The position numbers were made by a program, and so were the translations under genes. This document shows, one piece after another, positions 7,326 through 8,817 of a stretch of 8,817 bases of DNA. Source of the stretch: an uncultured Selenomonas sp. Lineage in GTDB: Bacteria; Bacillota; Negativicutes; Selenomonadales; Selenomonadaceae. Below the pieces are notes generated by a model. That model was not told where the DNA came from. It ran no database searches and saw only the letters and a list, made by a program, of their open reading frames with translations. Within the stretch, counting starts at the first letter, position 1. Each line of letters opens with the position of its first letter. Where the stretch lies: assembly GCA_938045435.1 (NCBI GenBank), contig CALIBA010000009.1, positions 1 to 8,817 of the forward strand, in the 5' to 3' direction.

Positions 7326-7354
7326 CACTGATAAAATGCAGATGCTTATCAGTG
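7326..7354. promoter_or_regulatory. Perfect 9-bp dyad in the leader of lipoprotein copy 2
   Basis: CACTGATAA (7326-7334) and TTATCAGTG (7346-7354) are perfect inverted copies separated by 11 bp; the spacer itself contains GCA-GA-TGC. The element lies between the likely -10 box (7375-7380) and the ribosome-binding site, 33 bp before the ATG. It could be a DNA operator for a dimeric regulator or an RNA hairpin in the 5' leader. It has no T tract on the minus strand, so it is not a terminator. No equivalent was found ahead of copies 1 or 3. Confidence 0.5.
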
Positions 7355-7374
7355 CCCCTAAATCACTTTAATTT

Positions 7375-7383
7375 ATTTTAGCA
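7375..7383 (-). promoter_or_regulatory. Probable extended -10 promoter of lipoprotein copy 2
   Basis: The minus strand reads TATGCTAAAATA, with TG-C-TAAAAT fitting the extended -10 consensus. No good -35 box is seen, which is usual for this promoter type. A closely similar block, TATGTTAAGATA, lies in the same position ahead of copy 3, and the differences are transitions. The start codon is about 80 nt downstream. Confidence 0.4.
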
Positions 7384-7545
7384 TAAAACAAACTAAAATG
7401 TATAGCAACAAATGATTGATTCTTGAAATTTTTGAAAAGTTTTCCATTTTGCGCATTTACTTCGCGCAATGATTCCTTCTCGGCACGGAAAAATGCCGGC
7501 ATGTTTATGAGCGGTCGGGAACGCAGGGATGCTGTGCGCATATTC

Positions 7546-8587
7546 TTAGAGATCAATGCGGTAGATATGCGAATTGTCGTCGATGAAGTAGATATGATTC
7601 TCGTCATCTGTCGTGACCCCTGTGGGGGAGAGTTTCCTGCTGTCGCGTCCCAGCTCAATGTCGCCGACGTACGCACCGGTCTTTTTGTTGAATGCGCGCA
7701 GATAGCCGTCGCTGTAGAACACGACATAGTCCTTTGTCACGACGACGGAGCGTTCCCACGTCGTGCGCTTTTGCGCACTGCTCGGGATATTCTCGTTGCA
7801 CTCGAACGTGTGGAGTATTTTGCCGTCCGGGGCGTATGTGTGGAGCGGTTTGGTCCACTCCTTGTCCGTGCTGCCGTACGTGGCAAGGGAGGAGACGTAG
7901 AAGCCGTCCGCATCCGCCCCGATCAGGAATGCGTTTGCCTCGTGCGTCGCGTCTTTCGCACGGGCGAGCTTGTCAAATACGTCCTTGGAGAGAACCGTTT
8001 TTGCATCCTTTATGCCATCCTTGGATGTTGCGCCGAACATAACGTCGGCATCCGACACGAAACTCCCGCTCGTGTAGGCGTTCTTGCCTCCGTATATGGC
8101 ACGGACGACGCCGATGCCCGGCGTGGGGGGTCAGCGTCGCTGCCTTGCCGTTGTAACAGGCAAGCTCATCCTCCCGGGTCAGATAGTAGATGTTCTTGCC
8201 GTCCGAGGAGATCGGCTCGTTGAGAACGATGCCGAGATCCTCCACTGAGGCAATCGCACCGTCCTTTAGCGTCAGCTTTTGGAGGCGGTAGTTTTTCTCC
8301 TCGGCGTCGCTTCGAATGCCGTAGATGGCATCCTTCGTCACGGCGAGACTGCCGTGGGAGTCCACGAGTTGGGGGGGATCTGCCCCCTTGTACGCGTACA
8401 TCGGCACTTCCTTGTCACCGAGCTTCAGCTTCGTGACAGCCTCCTTCGGTGCAGCAGGGCCGTTGTCCGCCGACACTTCGTTGCCGGTGCATATGACGCC
8501 GCCGTCACCGCTGCCGCAGCCCGTGAAGACGGCGCCCGTAAAGATGGCGACGGCTGCCGCCATGATGAACGATTTCCATTTCTTTAT
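7546..8587 (-). pseudogene. Tandem-array lipoprotein, copy 3 (ATA start, frameshifted)
   Basis: This is a third copy of the lipoprotein family, disrupted twice. The N-terminal half reads KKWKSFIMAA... with lipobox VFTGC and repeat landmarks VTKDAIYG and SSDGKNIYYL. The position matching the start ATG of the paralogs is ATA (8585-8587), five nucleotides after a fine AAGGAGGAG. The frame then breaks at six consecutive C on the coding strand (8125-8130). Removing one C joins the halves as LTPTPGIGVVRAIYGGKNAY, matching both paralogs, and restores a 346-residue protein against 345 and 348. The C-terminal half keeps ADADGFYVS, VVTKDYVVFY, LRAFNKKTGAYVGDIEL and the final IYRIDL. As written, the N-terminal frame runs on to a stop at 7973 with a scrambled tail. 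It may be a decaying gene, a phase-variable gene, or in part a sequencing error. The only in-frame ATG nearby, at 8563, would shorten the signal peptide and lacks a good ribosome site. Confidence 0.85.
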
Positions 8588-8592
8588 GTAAA

Positions 8593-8601
8593 CTCCTCCT
8601 T
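8593..8601 (-). promoter_or_regulatory. Ribosome-binding site in front of the ATA codon
   Basis: The minus strand reads AAGGAGGAG with a 5-nt spacer to the ATA at 8585-8587. The site is as strong as those of the intact paralogs, so it marks where translation of copy 3 originally began and shows that the start codon, rather than the ribosome site, has changed. Confidence 0.7.
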
Positions 8602-8639
8602 CATCATGATGTGAAAAGTACGATAATTTGGTTGATTCT

Positions 8640-8648
8640 ATCTTAACA
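8640..8648 (-). promoter_or_regulatory. Probable extended -10 promoter of lipoprotein copy 3
   Basis: The minus strand reads CTATGTTAAGATAGA, with TG-T-TAAGAT as an extended -10 box about 53 nt before the start position. No convincing -35 is present. It aligns with the block ahead of copy 2 (TTATGCTAAAATAAA), which is the main support. If real, the broken copy is still transcribed. Confidence 0.35.
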
Positions 8649-8667
8649 TAGAAATGATGACTTGTGG

Positions 8668-8700
8668 GGGCTGTTGCACGAAACGAACATGCAGCAGCCT
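8668..8700. repeat. Hairpin sharing its arm with the left-edge hairpin
   Basis: GGCTGTTGCA (8669-8678) pairs with TGCAGCAGCC (8690-8699) through ten positions, one of them a G-U wobble, around an 11-nt loop. The arm GGGCTGTTGCAC (8668-8679) differs by one base from GGACTGTTGCAC at 9-20. It lies between the terminator of the preceding gene and the promoter of copy 3. It may be a member of a dispersed hairpin family or a second, weaker terminator. Confidence 0.4.
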
Positions 8701-8710
8701 CAATTTTGTG

Positions 8711-8750
8711 CAAAAACACAGAAGCCGGTGTTTTCAAACACCGGCTTCTG
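8711..8750 (-). terminator. Strong intrinsic terminator of an unseen gene to the right
   Basis: CAGAAGCCGGTGTTT (8719-8733) and AAACACCGGCTTCTG (8736-8750) are perfect 15-nt inverted copies, in practice a stem of 13-14 pairs. On the minus strand the stem is followed by TGTTTTTG, a T run typical of rho-independent termination; the plus strand lacks one. It must end a leftward transcript that begins beyond the window, so the lipoprotein array starts a new transcription unit. Confidence 0.85.
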
Positions 8751-8817
8751 GCGTAAAATATGAGTATGCAACAAATTTTACATAAGGATTATACATCCTA
8801 CGGAGGCACATTTCAAC
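8751..8817. other. Right-edge sequence, probable end of a leftward gene
   Basis: This AT-rich 67-bp end is followed on the minus strand by the strong terminator, so a leftward gene should end in or just beyond it. One minus-strand frame stops with TAA at 8778-8780, about 28 nt before the hairpin, which is a normal distance. Another frame stays open until a TGA inside the hairpin, which is less likely. Too little is present to name a product. Confidence 0.3.

Noticed and set aside
7449..7498. Two small hairpins after lipoprotein copy 3 (TTGCGC/GCGCAA and CGGCA/TGCCG)
   Set aside because: Stems are only 5-6 bp with 8-9 nt loops and no T tract follows on the minus strand, so they are not supported as terminators.
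7546..8058. 170-residue C-terminal frame as an independent gene
   Set aside because: It has no ribosome site or signal peptide and is the downstream half of the frameshifted lipoprotein; alignment to the paralogs continues upstream of its first ATG.
7973..8737. 254-residue reading of copy 3 starting at 8737
   Set aside because: The ATG lies inside the terminator hairpin without a ribosome site, and the C-terminal tail after the C run is scrambled compared with the paralogs.
8802..8817. GGAGG on the plus strand near the right edge as the ribosome site of a rightward gene
   Set aside because: No start codon appears in the remaining 11 nt, which is already a long spacer, and no convincing promoter precedes it.

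Overview
The window is a stretch of a fairly GC-rich bacterial chromosome in which every supported gene lies on the minus strand, so transcription runs from right to left. Gene content and style suggest a Gram-negative Firmicute of the Negativicutes, possibly Selenomonas or a relative. The clues are strong GGAGG ribosome-binding sites, lipoproteins with short lipobox signals, a 7TM histidine-kinase sensor of the kind common in Firmicutes, and NarL/LuxR regulators. This placement is an inference; there is no rRNA or marker gene to fix it.

Right part (about 8817 to 5022): three tandem paralogous lipoprotein genes. In transcription order, the first (8587 to 7546) is broken: its start codon reads ATA and a run of six C on the coding strand puts the two halves in different frames. 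The second (7293 to 6256) and third (6068 to 5022) are intact, at 345 and 348 residues. All three share a lipobox signal peptide, about six repeated beta-strand-like units that suggest a propeller, and a C-terminus ending in RIDL. The first two seem to have related extended -10 promoters. The second has a 9-bp perfect dyad in its leader. The gap between the second and third holds a GC-rich multi-hairpin element that looks like a dispersed repeat. An intrinsic terminator follows the third gene, and another before the array ends an unseen gene to the right.

Left part (4635 to 210): a compact three-gene signalling operon with overlapping genes. First is an 809-residue membrane protein with an extracytoplasmic substrate-binding-protein-like domain, seven membrane segments and a degenerate, apparently non-catalytic kinase-like tail. 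Next is a 463-residue NarL-type histidine kinase with intact H, N and G boxes. Last is a 206-residue NarL/LuxR response regulator. Overlaps of 13 bp and 4 bp imply translational coupling. A good intrinsic terminator follows the regulator, and a second long hairpin sits at the left edge.

Working model (inference): the large protein binds a small ligand outside the membrane and passes the signal to the active kinase beside it, which phosphorylates the regulator. The neighbouring lipoprotein array is a natural candidate target, but no shared operator was found to prove it.
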